A stretch of 50,466 nucleotides of DNA from Promethearchaeia archaeon (GTDB taxonomy: Archaea > Asgardarchaeota > Lokiarchaeia > Sigyniarchaeales > SOKP01). The position numbers were made by a program, and so were the translations under genes. Position 1 is the stretch's first letter, and the number at the start of each line of letters is the position of its first letter. The stretch lies in the NCBI GenBank assembly GCA_029856105.1, contig JAHQWH010000036.1, positions 1 to 50,466 on the forward strand. Direction: 5' to 3'. This document shows, one piece after another, positions 1-9,419 of this stretch. The notes below the pieces were generated by a model. That model was not told where the DNA came from, did not search any database, and worked only from the letters and a program-made list of their open reading frames with translations.

Positions 1-888
1 TTCTAATTTTTTTTTTATAAAAATAGAAATTTGGTTTTTTATAGTATCAACAAGCTCTAATACATTGTTAAAGCTCTGATAGGATTGGTCATAATACTCT
101 TCTCCAAGATAATAATATAATTTCCCAAACTTTATACGAGTTTGGATGACTCCATAAACATCGTTGGTTTTTGTAAAGAATTCCAGATTGTTTTTCAATA
201 TTTTGGTAACACGATCATAATCTTTTAAAGAAATTAGGATTTCAACTAAATTACTTGAAGTTTTTATTGCGTCTAATTCTAGGCTTTCTTTTTTGGTTAA
301 AGTTAGCGCCTTTTGATAATATTTGTAAGAGCTTTTTAAATCATTGATTAAATAATAGACATTTCCTAAGTTATTTAAAACCTGAACTTTCTTCTGATTA
401 TCTTCAAGATTTTCTAAAATTATAAGAGCACTATCAAAATGATAGATTGCTTGATCAAAAAATCCTGTTTCTTCATGGATTAAACCTAATTCGTTATGGC
501 ATATGACTGCATTTAAGAATTCTTTTTCGTCAAGAAAGTTTTCTAGGGCCAACTCTAAATTTTTTAAGGCGTTAGGGAAATCTCTTTTTTTATAGAATAA
601 ACTTGCTTTCTTTAATAAGAGATCTCCCATATTTTTACCAAATCTTTCGTTCTCTGCTAGTTGATCTTCTAGTTCGTTCAGTTCGCGTTCAACAACCTCA
701 TCGTCGAGAATGTTGATATCATAATAATCTTCTTCAAAGTCGTTAGTATAAAATGAAGCCTCATCGTGAGAGTCTCTTACTCTTTGATTTAATTCGTTGT
801 CAAGGTTCGTAATTAAAGGTTTATTACAATTACGGCAATACGTCCAATATTGCTCAATTGGCTTCTTACAAAATGGACAATAATTCAT
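1..888 (-). CDS. Zinc-ribbon TPR protein (C-terminus beyond window edge)
   Basis: An open frame runs from an ATG at 888 to the left edge without a stop, so at least 296 residues are present and the C-terminus is missing. The first 25 residues hold a CPFC...CRNC zinc ribbon. An acidic linker rich in D and E follows. From about residue 80 onward there are helical pairs of the TPR type, with alternating A/L/Y/G positions such as NALKNLELAL, AIYHFDSALI and VLNNLGNVYY. TPR arrays are protein-interaction scaffolds; no enzyme motif is visible, so the partner is unknown. The neighbouring gene on the same strand is also a TPR protein, so the two may belong to one complex. The family call is firm, the role is not. 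Confidence 0.75.
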   Translation of the reverse strand, partial: MNYCPFCKKPIEQYWTYCRNCNKPLITNLDNELNQRVRDSHDEASFYTNDFEEDYYDINILDDEVVERELNELEDQLAENERFGKNMGDLLLKKASLFYKKRDFPNALKNLELALENFLDEKEFLNAVICHNELGLIHEETGFFDQAIYHFDSALIILENLEDNQKKVQVLNNLGNVYYLINDLKSSYKYYQKALTLTKKESLELDAIKTSSNLVEILISLKDYDRVTKILKNNLEFFTKTNDVYGVIQTRIKFGKLYYYLGEEYYDQSYQSFNNVLELVDTIKNQISIFIKKKLE

Positions 889-1010
889 TACTAAGTGAAC
901 ACTTGAAGTATTTTATTTAGATTACTTTAATTAAAAATGAAAATTCGTTCATTTATAATTATTTAAATTGTGTTTTGAAACGTGATTATTTTCCAATTTA
1001 TCAATAATTG

Positions 1011-1796
1011 CTATTTTATTCTAAGGTTTCGATAATTTCTTAGCTCTTTTTCTATTTCTTCCTCATTTAATCCTAATGATTTTAAAAGAATTTTTATTTG
1101 AATAATTGAATTCTTTACTTTAAATTTTTCAGAAGTACTTAATGCTTTAATATATACTTCTTTAGCGGCATTCATCTTACCCTGGTAAACCAAAATCTCC
1201 CCAACATATCCTAACCCTTTTAAAATTAGTTCTATATAATTCGAATCAATTGCAATATTAGTTCCTTTTTTAAAATATCTAATGGCTTGACTAAAATCGT
1301 TCCCTCTTTTTTCAAGGATGCCTAAATTAAAATAAGAAACGATAGTGCCCCTATTATCGTTTAATTCTTTAAAAGCTTTGAGAGTTTTTTTGTATAATTC
1401 AGATACAACGTCCCAGTTCTCTTGTTTTTCATGAATATAAATTAAATTACCTAAACAGTCCAATAAGTTGTAAATATCGTTGATATTTGAACATAAAGCG
1501 CTACATTCAAGCAAGTTATCACACGCTTCGTCAAATTGGTTTAATTTAATTAAGTTGATTCCAATTCCTTTTAAGCAAGTAATTTGCTCCTGTATCTGAT
1601 TAAACTCTTTATAAATTTCATGTGCCATATTGTAATAATCAATAGATTTCTGGTATGCGCAACTTTTGAAATGTAAAATTCCTAGGATCCCATAAACAGC
1701 AGCTTTTCCTAAAATATCGCGTTGTTTTTCGAAATGTTTTAAACAAACGTGTAAATTTTTTTCTGAGTTTGTGTATTGTTCAACTTCAAGTTGCAT
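1011..1796 (-). CDS. TPR repeat protein, N-terminus probably lost to a one-base frameshift
   Basis: The 261-residue protein is made of about five or six TPR units (for example AYQKSIDYYNMAHEIY, FSQAIRYFKKGTNIA, NAAKEVYIKALSTS) and is probably a scaffold. The first ATG (1796) is not a convincing start: the same frame continues upstream to 1943 with helical protein-like sequence (HIELTREEIEKLIEE) and no start codon. Just beyond lies ATG-GTG at 1950-1945 in a frame offset by one base at the A-run 1942-1944. Removing one A there joins M-V-N-K-N-I-H-V to the open frame and adds about 50 residues. A sequencing indel in a homopolymer or a real frameshift are both possible. Confidence 0.7.
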   Translation of the reverse strand: MQLEVEQYTNSEKNLHVCLKHFEKQRDILGKAAVYGILGILHFKSCAYQKSIDYYNMAHEIYKEFNQIQEQITCLKGIGINLIKLNQFDEACDNLLECSALCSNINDIYNLLDCLGNLIYIHEKQENWDVVSELYKKTLKAFKELNDNRGTIVSYFNLGILEKRGNDFSQAIRYFKKGTNIAIDSNYIELILKGLGYVGEILVYQGKMNAAKEVYIKALSTSEKFKVKNSIIQIKILLKSLGLNEEEIEKELRNYRNLRIK

Positions 1797-2058
1797 GAAT
1801 GCTAAATTACTTAATTCTTTAATATATTCTGAATGTTTACCGTACTTTTCTAATTCTTTTAATCTCTCTTCAGTTTCTTCAATTAATTTTTCGATTTCTT
1901 CTCTTGTTAGCTCAATATGTTCTTTAACGTGAATATTCTTATTTCACCATTTAGTTTTATTGTTGTTTTATTTTAGTTTTTAATTCCTCTTTTATTAACT
2001 CTGTTTCATTCTCAGTCACAAAAATTTTATATAATTAGTAGTTCCTTATACAATCTTC

Positions 2059-2502
2059 TTATAATATATCTTCTAAAATCATTGCAGAATCTTTTACATA
2101 TTGAAAGCACTTCTTTTCAAAAAAATCATTTCGCTCGTAGTAGGATTTTCCTTCAGGTGTATTAATATCACAACCAAGCAATTCTTTACAAATTATAGAG
2201 CCATGAATTTCTTGAAATCGATTTGAAAATTCTCTTATAATCTGATACGTCTTTTCTTTCGCTTCTGTATCGTCCATTATTCCCATACCATATCTTAAAC
2301 CAATAACCATAAAAGCTCCAGACACTGCACCACATGTATTTTGTAAACGGGTCATTCCGCCTCCAAATCCTGTAGATAATCTTAGAGCGGTATTTCTATC
2401 TAATCCATATTGAGTGGCAAAAGAACTTAATATTGATTGAGCACAATTAAAATCTCCTCTAAAGGAAGAAATAGCTTTCTCTATTCCAGATATTTCGAAC
2501 AA
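2059..2502 (-). CDS. C_GCAxxG_C_C family redox-active protein
   Basis: A 147-residue protein matching the C_GCAxxG_C_C family (Pfam redox-active protein). FNCAQSIL lies near the N-terminus, the central CGAVSGA motif sits in a glycine-rich stretch (STGFGGG upstream), and CKELLGCDI and a later KKC supply further cysteines. Members are small, often genes of anaerobes, and are thought to bind metal or do thiol redox chemistry; the substrate is unknown. The start is uncertain. The only plausible initiation codon in frame is TTG at 2502, directly abutting an AAGGAG sequence, which is tight spacing. No ATG lies before the conserved FNCAQ motif. It stands alone between the TPR gene and a divergent radical SAM gene. 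Confidence 0.75.
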   Translation of the reverse strand: MFEISGIEKAISSFRGDFNCAQSILSSFATQYGLDRNTALRLSTGFGGGMTRLQNTCGAVSGAFMVIGLRYGMGIMDDTEAKEKTYQIIREFSNRFQEIHGSIICKELLGCDINTPEGKSYYERNDFFEKKCFQYVKDSAMILEDIL

Positions 2503-2614
2503 CTCCTTTTTTTTTATGAATATTGCAATTTAAATGTATAAAAAATATAAAATTTCTTATCATTATTTAATTAATGAAATAATTGATTATTTTTTAACAA
2601 AGTGTTGATTTTAA

Positions 2615-3727
2615 ATGAAATTTAAAGCAAGATTGTGGGATTCATTGGGAGATAATAAAGTAAAATGTCATGTTTGCGCTAATGAATGTGTTATTCTACC
2701 CGGGAAAATAGGAATTTGTAGAACTCGAAAAAATTTTGATGGAGAATTATATACTCTTATTTATGGATCTATGATCTCTAGTGGAAGTTTAGACCCTATT
2801 GAAAAAAAACCTTTATATAATTTTTGGCCTGGTGCTACAGCTTATTCGATCGCTTCCATAGGGTGTTCTTTTAGATGCCTGAATTGCCAAAATTGGAATA
2901 TAAGCCAAGCAAATCCAACTGATAATGGTAAAAATGGTTTTTACTCTTTAGAAGAATTAGAAAATCGAAAAATGTCTTTAGTAGAAATGACACCAGAACA
3001 ACTTGTTGAAAATGTTAAAAAAAGCGGTGCTACAACATTAGCATACACATATAACGAACCTCTAATCTGGCACGAATGGATACTGGATACCGCAAAATTA
3101 CTTAAACAAGAAAATATTAAGCCCATTTTAGTAACAAATGGGTTTTCTACGGCAGAAGCTACAAAAGAGTTAATAGAGGTTGGGATTGATGCTGCTAACA
3201 TCGATATAAAATCAATGTCAGACGAGTTCTATAAGACGATATGTGGCGTGAATTCAGTACAGCCTGTTTTGGACACTGCTAAAAGATTTAAATCAAATGG
3301 AATTCACATAGAAATCACCAACCTAATCATTCCAGATTTGAACGATAGCAACGCTGAAATTGAAAAATTAACTAATTGGATTGTCGAAAATCTAGGAGTT
3401 GATACTCCTACACACTTCTCTGCTTATCATCCAGACTTTAAGCAGCCATCTAAGAAAAGGACTCCATTTGAAACATTAGATAATGCTTATAATATAGCCA
3501 AAAAAGCAGGTTTGAATTATGTATATGTTGGTAATATAAGACACGAAAAAGGAGGAAATACTTACTGTCCAAATTGTAATCATTTAATTATACGTAGAAG
3601 TGGTTACAGCCTTACCAAAGTTGATATTACATCCGCAAAACATTGCCCAAACTGCCAATACGATTTAAGTAATGATATTAAAGGAGAAATTAATAGAAAT
3701 ACCTTTCATAGATTTAACTACTTCTAA
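2615..3727 (+). CDS. amrS: AmmeMemoRadiSam-system radical SAM enzyme (AmrS-like)
   Basis: A 370-residue PflA-like radical SAM protein. The N-terminus carries CHVCANEC and GICRTR, a cysteine set typical of this family. The SAM-cluster motif GCSFRCLNCQNW (CxxxCxxC) falls near residue 90. TYNEP and the NIDIKSM stretch are conserved parts of the barrel. The C-terminus has an added zinc-ribbon-like element (YCPNC...HCPNC), longer than usual for the family. AmrS proteins often occur with Memo and AMMECR1 proteins, but neither is in this window. The exact modification is not established for archaeal members. It starts at an ATG with no gene overlap and ends before the convergent membrane protein. 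Confidence 0.85.
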   Translation: MKFKARLWDSLGDNKVKCHVCANECVILPGKIGICRTRKNFDGELYTLIYGSMISSGSLDPIEKKPLYNFWPGATAYSIASIGCSFRCLNCQNWNISQANPTDNGKNGFYSLEELENRKMSLVEMTPEQLVENVKKSGATTLAYTYNEPLIWHEWILDTAKLLKQENIKPILVTNGFSTAEATKELIEVGIDAANIDIKSMSDEFYKTICGVNSVQPVLDTAKRFKSNGIHIEITNLIIPDLNDSNAEIEKLTNWIVENLGVDTPTHFSAYHPDFKQPSKKRTPFETLDNAYNIAKKAGLNYVYVGNIRHEKGGNTYCPNCNHLIIRRSGYSLTKVDITSAKHCPNCQYDLSNDIKGEINRNTFHRFNYF

Positions 3728-3771
3728 AATACTATATGTAAAAAGAAAAATATAATAAAAATTAAAAAAAA

Positions 3772-4443
3772 TTAGAAAATTCCTGAAATTGAAACTCCTA
3801 TTACTAGGAGCAAGAACCCTTGAAGTATACAGAATCCTGCGATTATAAAGGCTAAAATTGGCCATGAAATTGCCTTCGAAATTGACATCAAAGCTCCAAT
3901 GTAAAATTTGACAGTAAGAGCGACAATAGCGAAAATTACTATAAAAACTATTACTAATAGCAACTTTGGATTAATATAAATTGCAATTACTTGAACAATG
4001 TGGTCAGGAATAGCCATTGAAACAACGACAACGACAATAGAAGCTAATAAAATTCCTAAAACGCTTGAAATCGGGAGATCGTTTAATGGTTTTAAAAGCG
4101 TTAGTATCCCTAGAATAATAAGGAAAGCAGAAGTAAATAAACTTTTAGCGTCTTGAGTATTAGCTGCGTATGCTACGCTTGGCGCTTGATCGAGAATAAG
4201 CCCACCAACACCGCTAAGTAAACCAAAAATACCGACAACTATTCCTAAATATGTGAAAAATTTCAAGAACTTTGTAATGTCAAAGTTCCAATCCTCTACC
4301 TTTCTTTTTTTGACGGATCCTCTTCTTTTAGCCTCGTAAAATGCGTAGACTAACCACATAGCGCCAAGAACTAACGTAAAGAATCCAGCAAGTTCTGCTA
4401 AAGGTCTTAAAAAACTTTCTGTAAAATCAAATTGATATATCAA
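3772..4443 (-). CDS. Multi-pass membrane protein of unknown function
   Basis: A 223-residue protein with about six hydrophobic segments, for example LAGFFTLVLGAMWLVYAF, YLGIVVGIFGLLSGVGG, FLIILGILTLL, LLASIVVVVVSMAI and two near the C-terminus ending LLLVIGVSI. A short basic loop (EAKRRGSVKKRK) after the first helix suggests a cytoplasmic side there. No transporter signature or catalytic motif was recognised. The start is a TTG at 4443 preceded by GAGTGA at a usable distance; no ATG lies in frame before the first helix. The gene lies convergent with the upstream radical SAM gene and upstream of nothing obvious on its own strand. Confidence 0.55.
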   Translation of the reverse strand: MIYQFDFTESFLRPLAELAGFFTLVLGAMWLVYAFYEAKRRGSVKKRKVEDWNFDITKFLKFFTYLGIVVGIFGLLSGVGGLILDQAPSVAYAANTQDAKSLFTSAFLIILGILTLLKPLNDLPISSVLGILLASIVVVVVSMAIPDHIVQVIAIYINPKLLLVIVFIVIFAIVALTVKFYIGALMSISKAISWPILAFIIAGFCILQGFLLLVIGVSISGIF

Positions 4444-4578
4444 TAAATTTCACTCTTTTAAATTGTTTAAAATTGTTATTATGTTGAATATTACTTTTTA
4501 AGTATTTATATTTCATCTAGTCCAATTTTTAAGATGCATGATATTGAATAAAGTGTAAAAATAAGATTTGTTCAATAA

Positions 4579-6273
4579 TTATTGTATGAATGAAACTGTT
4601 TTTTTAATGTAATCCAAATAGTTATTGATTTCTTTTTTGGTTGTCTCGTCTCCCCAAGAATATTCTTTCTGCATAATCTTTGCCACTTTTTCTGCTGCTT
4701 CAGAAGCTCTTCGGTGATGTATCCATAGTGACATCTCTGTTCGTCGACAAAATACATCAATCAAATGAGGTGATAGTTCGTATCTTAGTACATAAATAAT
4801 TTCCGCATTTATAAAATCATTTTCATCGATGATTCGTTCTTTTAGAGACTTGTCTTCTTTTATCATCTCGAGGATTTGGATTGCACCTTTCCCGTATTGT
4901 TGATAAAGGTGATCTGAAAGTTCCTCATCTAATTTGACACCTGATTTTTCTAGTATATTTAACCATTCATCTTTCTCTAGTGAAATTATGAAGGTTTGTC
5001 GAGACCAGTATTTTTCTCTTTTAATTCCTGGAAAAATTTCCTTTTCTTCCACAGATACAAATAAATCTTCGGCCATTTCACGCCATTCAGTCAGTTTTCC
5101 GCCAGTTATTGTTAACAAATTATCATCTGAAAAAAAGATAACATGTTGTCGTGAAACTTCACTTTCTGATTTTCCTTTTTGCATTACTAATGGTCTAATT
5201 CCTGCATATGTAGAAAGAATATGATCATAATCTAAATTTGCGTTCGGATAAAATTTCTTAACGGACTTAATTAAGTAGTCTGCATCCTCTTTATCACAAA
5301 ACGGACTTGCTAAATCACCGTGGAAATCAGTATCAGTCGTTCCTACTAGTGTATACTTTTTATCCCTTGGAATAATAAAGAAGAATCTATTATCAACATC
5401 TGAATATAGACCACTTGCTATATTATTTCCAATGTCTTCACGTTTATAGAGGAGATGAACACCTTTAGTTGATCTAATTAGTGGTTTTGGAATATTTTCG
5501 GGATAGCTCTCCAATAGATTATCCGTCCATATACCTGTTGCATTGATTACTAAAGTAGCCCGAATTTTAAAATCAAATTCATTAACTAGATCTCTGCATT
5601 TTACCCCAACGATTGTCCCATTGTTTTTGATATACCCAATAACCTCACAATAATTTATCACATCCGCTCCTCTTATTACGGCTTCCTTTAGAATTTCAAT
5701 TGTTAAACGAGCATCATCAATGTTCGTATCGTAATATATTACACCCCCTTGTAGACCCCTTTTTGAAAATTCAGGTTCTAATTTATAAAATTCTTCAGCG
5801 GTGTAGGTTTTACTTTTTTGGTAATTTTTAAATTCTGATTTATCATCGCTTAAAAAATCATAAATTTTAGTGGCATTTTGTAAAACGCGCTTTTTATACT
5901 TTGATCCTTCAATAAATGGTAAAGCAAATGGAAGAGGTCTAACTAAATGAGGTATTTGAACTCGCATCCAATTCCTTTCACGAGATGCTTTTTTAACTAA
6001 ATCCATTTCACTACGAGCTATATATCTAATTCCGCCATGCGCCATTTTTGTACTTCTCGATGAAGTCCCTGCAGCAAAATCTTGCATATCTACTATAGCA
6101 ACTTTAAGCCCCCTCATCGCTGCTTCTCGAGCTACTCCTGCTCCCGTAACACCTGCCCCTATTATGAAAATGTCGTAACTTTCTTCTTTTAATTTCTTAA
6201 TAAAAAAATCTCTGTTTTTATAATTCCAAGCTTGATCAAATAATTTTTTTTCCAAATCTTCCATTTTAACCAT
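4579..6273 (-). CDS. glpD: FAD-dependent glycerol-3-phosphate dehydrogenase
   Basis: A 564-residue GlpA/GlpD-family protein that oxidises sn-glycerol-3-phosphate to dihydroxyacetone phosphate with FAD. The dinucleotide-binding motif IIGAGVTGAGVAREAA lies about residues 36-51 and is followed by the family block GTSSRSTKMAHGGIRY. The central LVGTTDTD and the later AGIRPL/TGGKLTEWR blocks are also typical, as is the helical C-terminal domain. Length matches GlpD rather than the two-subunit GlpA/B. No glycerol kinase or GlpB/GlpC partner is nearby. In an archaeon, whose lipids use glycerol-1-phosphate, the enzyme can feed glycerol into central metabolism or, in reverse, supply G3P. The ATG start at 6273 faces an SCP2-domain gene across a divergent promoter region. 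Confidence 0.92.
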   Translation of the reverse strand: MVKMEDLEKKLFDQAWNYKNRDFFIKKLKEESYDIFIIGAGVTGAGVAREAAMRGLKVAIVDMQDFAAGTSSRSTKMAHGGIRYIARSEMDLVKKASRERNWMRVQIPHLVRPLPFALPFIEGSKYKKRVLQNATKIYDFLSDDKSEFKNYQKSKTYTAEEFYKLEPEFSKRGLQGGVIYYDTNIDDARLTIEILKEAVIRGADVINYCEVIGYIKNNGTIVGVKCRDLVNEFDFKIRATLVINATGIWTDNLLESYPENIPKPLIRSTKGVHLLYKREDIGNNIASGLYSDVDNRFFFIIPRDKKYTLVGTTDTDFHGDLASPFCDKEDADYLIKSVKKFYPNANLDYDHILSTYAGIRPLVMQKGKSESEVSRQHVIFFSDDNLLTITGGKLTEWREMAEDLFVSVEEKEIFPGIKREKYWSRQTFIISLEKDEWLNILEKSGVKLDEELSDHLYQQYGKGAIQILEMIKEDKSLKERIIDENDFINAEIIYVLRYELSPHLIDVFCRRTEMSLWIHHRRASEAAEKVAKIMQKEYSWGDETTKKEINNYLDYIKKTVSFIQ

Positions 6274-6401
6274 GTTTAGAAAATTCTGGACTATAAATAA
6301 GGTTTCTTAATGTTTCTATTATCAATACTTTTGATTTTTAAGACATAAATAAATTGATATACTTGTAATCTTATTGTTTTATATATTATAAGGTGATAAA
6401 A

Positions 6402-6833
6402 ATGGTAAATTCTGAATTATTAAATGAGATTAAATTAAAATTATCAGATGGTAGTGCTATGCCTGGAGATTGTCTCAAACTTTTTGAAATATATAAACAG
6501 ATCTCATCAGAAAATGCGGGATTGAGAGATGAATTCGAAGATATGGCCATGTTAGATATGGACTTCTTAGGACAAATAATTATATCAGATGAAAACAAGA
6601 AATTTTGGCTTAAATTCAACGAAGGAAAAGTGGATTATGGAGAGGGTGATGCCGATAATCCCTCATTAACCTTTACCACCAATATGGCGACTTTTACAGG
6701 AATTCTTTATGGAACAATTGAGATTTCTGGCGCACATGAAGCCGGAGATGTCAGCTTTGATGGTGGTAGTGAAGCTCTAATGGATCTTCAGGCTATTACT
6801 TCCGTTTTGAATGATTTTTTACAAAACATCTAA
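6402..6833 (+). CDS. SCP2 sterol-carrier-domain protein
   Basis: A 143-residue protein consisting of little more than an SCP2 fold. The characteristic pattern is a DNP-S-L-T-F-T stretch, a TGILYGTIEISGA segment and a C-terminal helical part ending in LNDFLQ. SCP2 domains bind fatty acyl-CoA or other lipids in a hydrophobic tunnel. The start is set by a strong Shine-Dalgarno sequence AAGGTGAT at 6390-6397, five bases before the ATG at 6402; the GTG inside that site (6393) is therefore not the start. It is divergent from glpD and stands alone. A second SCP2 protein is encoded at 30702-31073. Confidence 0.8.
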   Translation: MVNSELLNEIKLKLSDGSAMPGDCLKLFEIYKQISSENAGLRDEFEDMAMLDMDFLGQIIISDENKKFWLKFNEGKVDYGEGDADNPSLTFTTNMATFTGILYGTIEISGAHEAGDVSFDGGSEALMDLQAITSVLNDFLQNI

Positions 6834-6921
6834 TATTTTATATGTTTAATGCGGATCTGATGTAAGAATTTATGAGTTTAATTATTATTATATGGTAATT
6901 TAGGATGATATCTCTAAAATG

Positions 6922-7317
6922 TTATTTTTTTTTGCTCGATTTCAACTCTTTTTCTAGCATTTTAATTTTAATATCAATATCTTTCGTTTTAGTTTTCTTT
7001 TCTTTTTCAATCGCTTTCAAATTATGGTTTAAGGTTTTTTCCTTCTCTAATTTCAAAGAATTGCATTCTGATTCCAATTTCTTTGTAATAGAAAGTAATT
7101 CTTTCTTTTTTGCCGTTAGGTCATTAATTTTTTTGAGTAGATCGTTTAAATCAGTTTGTTGATGAAGCAATTGTTCCCCAAGGTCTTTAATTTTAGGATC
7201 AAATTCTTCATTACATTTATTTGTTAAATAGGTTTCTTTTTGTTTCGCTGTCTGTTCAATTTTCTCAATTTCTACTGCTATCTTATTAATTTGATCCCTA
7301 AGTTCTTCGTCTGACAT
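6922..7317 (-). CDS. Small coiled-coil protein
   Basis: A protein of about 131 residues that is almost entirely charged heptad-like helix (K, E, L, I, D rich) from MSDEELRDQ to a lysine tail. There is a single pair of cysteines (NKC, ESECNS). No enzymatic motif is present. Such proteins are usually structural or scaffolding; the function is unknown. The ATG at 7317 is preferred to an upstream TTG (7359) because the intervening residues are not helical like the rest and no ribosome site precedes them. Confidence 0.55.
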   Translation of the reverse strand: MSDEELRDQINKIAVEIEKIEQTAKQKETYLTNKCNEEFDPKIKDLGEQLLHQQTDLNDLLKKINDLTAKKKELLSITKKLESECNSLKLEKEKTLNHNLKAIEKEKKTKTKDIDIKIKMLEKELKSSKKK

Positions 7318-7481
7318 TTTGATTTTAATCGTTTTAATTATATACCATTTTTTAAGCAAAAATGATTAATATTGGAAAATCATAATATAATTTTACTTAA
7401 TTAAAATACCGATTGAACTCTATATAAATTTTGATTCTTCTTCTTTTTATAATCAACCAAATATACTTTTTTCATTGTATT

Positions 7482-8666
7482 TTAAGGAAAATTAGGGTTA
7501 TCATTATCAATAAATTCCATATATCTACTTACAAATTGAGATAATTGATTAAAGTTTGGAGAATTTCCAGTTCTTACAAAAATAGCCGTTAGAGCGTTGC
7601 CCATGAGAATTGCTTCAGGAGGGGTAAGGCCACACGATAACCCTAAAACCGTTCCCGAATGAAAATAATCGCCTGCACCAACGGTAAATTTAGGTTTTGA
7701 AGTAAATCCTTCAGTTATCCAATAATGTTCTTCTACAGTAGAGATCGTTGCGAAGTGAGGAGAATGAATTACTAAATAGGATAATTTCATTTCTGTATTA
7801 AGCCGTTTTCCACCGTCAATGTAATCAGTTGAATTTTCTCGATACGGAGCGAAGGTTTTAACATTATCTAATACTTTAGAAAGGAAATGAGCTTCCAGAT
7901 CGTTAGCGCTTAGCATAACTGGAACTAGTTGATCTATTTTTTGAAGAATTTTTATCAAATCTAAAAGATCTTGTCTCGAGCGTTTTCTTATATCGGCTAT
8001 GTCTACGAAAAATATTTTTTCTTTTAAATTGGATATAGAAGGAAAGAGTTCATCCAAAAAATGTTGCCATATATCGTTTAGATTTGGTATTAAAGCCCAA
8101 TGTCCAAAACCCATAATATCAGATGCTTCTATTATCTTAATTAACTTGCCTAGTTTTACATTATCCATTAACATTTTCCAATCAATGTTTAAAATGGGGG
8201 TAAAATCAGTTATCATAACTTTTCCATCGTCAAACTCTAACCCTAACGTTTGACCAGGATTAGAAATCGAAATTGATTCTACTTCAGGTAGTTGGTAATA
8301 AAATTCGTTAAGTTTAGGATGTCCTAAAGCCGCAATTAAATATATTTTTGTTCCAAAAGCATTCAATGCTCGACAAGTGTTAGGTGCAAAACCGCCAAAG
8401 ATCCTCTTTTTTAAGACTCTCTCAATATTTGCTGAACTTCCAGCAACCTCAATTAATAATTCTCCAAAAGACTTCATGCTCTCCATTCTTGTCCATTTTT
8501 TTGCGTTCATCCTGCTCTGGACTAAAGAATAAAGAGAATCAACATACCCATCAAAACCCAAAAAACAAGACTTTTTTACTACAGTTGTCTGAACGGATTC
8601 TAATTTTTTAGTTATTGAATCTAAAGTTTTTAAAGTAACATCGTAGTCGTTTAGCTTCCTATACAT
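7482..8666 (-). CDS. PfkB/ribokinase-family carbohydrate kinase
   Basis: A 394-residue protein of the PfkB fold. Near residue 38 FLGFDGYVDSLY corresponds to the family's N-terminal substrate loop, GGFAPNTCRAL is the GG-x-N-A-type sugar-binding block, and VGAGDYFHSG near residue 335 is the second PfkB signature, with the catalytic Asp and anion hole. It is longer than ribokinase (about 300), with an extra N-terminal helix and an insertion. The phosphate acceptor cannot be told from sequence. It lies between a coiled-coil gene and a methyltransferase on the same strand. An ATG at 8666 is the start. Confidence 0.75.
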   Translation of the reverse strand: MYRKLNDYDVTLKTLDSITKKLESVQTTVVKKSCFLGFDGYVDSLYSLVQSRMNAKKWTRMESMKSFGELLIEVAGSSANIERVLKKRIFGGFAPNTCRALNAFGTKIYLIAALGHPKLNEFYYQLPEVESISISNPGQTLGLEFDDGKVMITDFTPILNIDWKMLMDNVKLGKLIKIIEASDIMGFGHWALIPNLNDIWQHFLDELFPSISNLKEKIFFVDIADIRKRSRQDLLDLIKILQKIDQLVPVMLSANDLEAHFLSKVLDNVKTFAPYRENSTDYIDGGKRLNTEMKLSYLVIHSPHFATISTVEEHYWITEGFTSKPKFTVGAGDYFHSGTVLGLSCGLTPPEAILMGNALTAIFVRTGNSPNFNQLSQFVSRYMEFIDNDNPNFP

Positions 8667-8747
8667 AAATGATGATATTCTTTATCTTTTATAAAATTTA
8701 ATTATGGATCAATAAGAAATGAAGTTATATTTCAGACAACGATAAAT

Positions 8748-9386
8748 TTATTTTTTAAATACAAACGCAATCAAATGTTCAATTCCGAATTCCTTAGAAG
8801 TTTGAATTTTGTGATGGATTTTGAGAGCTTTCATCCCTAACAGAGAAAATATCGTAAGAATCTCTTCTTCTCTGTAAGCACGTGAATACATTTTTTCGCC
8901 CATTAATTCAACAATAACTTCTTTGTCTACATCTTCACCTTCAACCCGGGGCTCATTTAGCGACAAGTATAATAAACCTTTGTCTTTCAGTGATTTAACG
9001 ATTCGATTTGCTACATCCTTGAATAACTGAGGGCTGAGTAAAAGCATTGAATAGCTTGAGAACACACCATCAAATTTTTTATCATAGTCTAAATCTGTCA
9101 TTGATAATTCTTTGAAATTAGCTAGAGGAACATTTTTTTGTGCGATTTTGATCATCTGGGACGAAATATCAACCCCTAAAACATTAAAACCTTTTTCTAC
9201 AAATAATTTAGCGAAAGGTAAGCCAGTTCCAGAGCCTAAATCTAAAATAAAACCATTTTTTGGGAGTCTATCACAAAAAAAATCAATTAACGGGTTTGAA
9301 CTTGTATATTTAGCTTTAGCATACTTTTCTGCTACATTATTCCAAGCTTTTTTGTTTAATGAAATAATGTTAAATTTTTCATCCAT
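8748..9386 (-). CDS. Class I SAM-dependent methyltransferase
   Basis: A 212-residue Rossmann-fold methyltransferase. Motif I is ILDLGSGTGLP around residues 46-56, followed by VLGVDIS (the acidic residue that binds ribose), then DGVFSSYSMLLL (motif IV region) and LYLSLNEP. The substrate cannot be predicted; it resembles UbiE/Methyltransf_25-type small-molecule enzymes. ATG start at 9386. It sits in a same-strand run with the nuclease gene upstream, separated by 33 bases. Confidence 0.8.
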   Translation of the reverse strand: MDEKFNIISLNKKAWNNVAEKYAKAKYTSSNPLIDFFCDRLPKNGFILDLGSGTGLPFAKLFVEKGFNVLGVDISSQMIKIAQKNVPLANFKELSMTDLDYDKKFDGVFSSYSMLLLSPQLFKDVANRIVKSLKDKGLLYLSLNEPRVEGEDVDKEVIVELMGEKMYSRAYREEEILTIFSLLGMKALKIHHKIQTSKEFGIEHLIAFVFKK

Positions 9387-9419
9387 ACATAGAAATTTAA
9401 TTTCTACAACAAAATAAAA

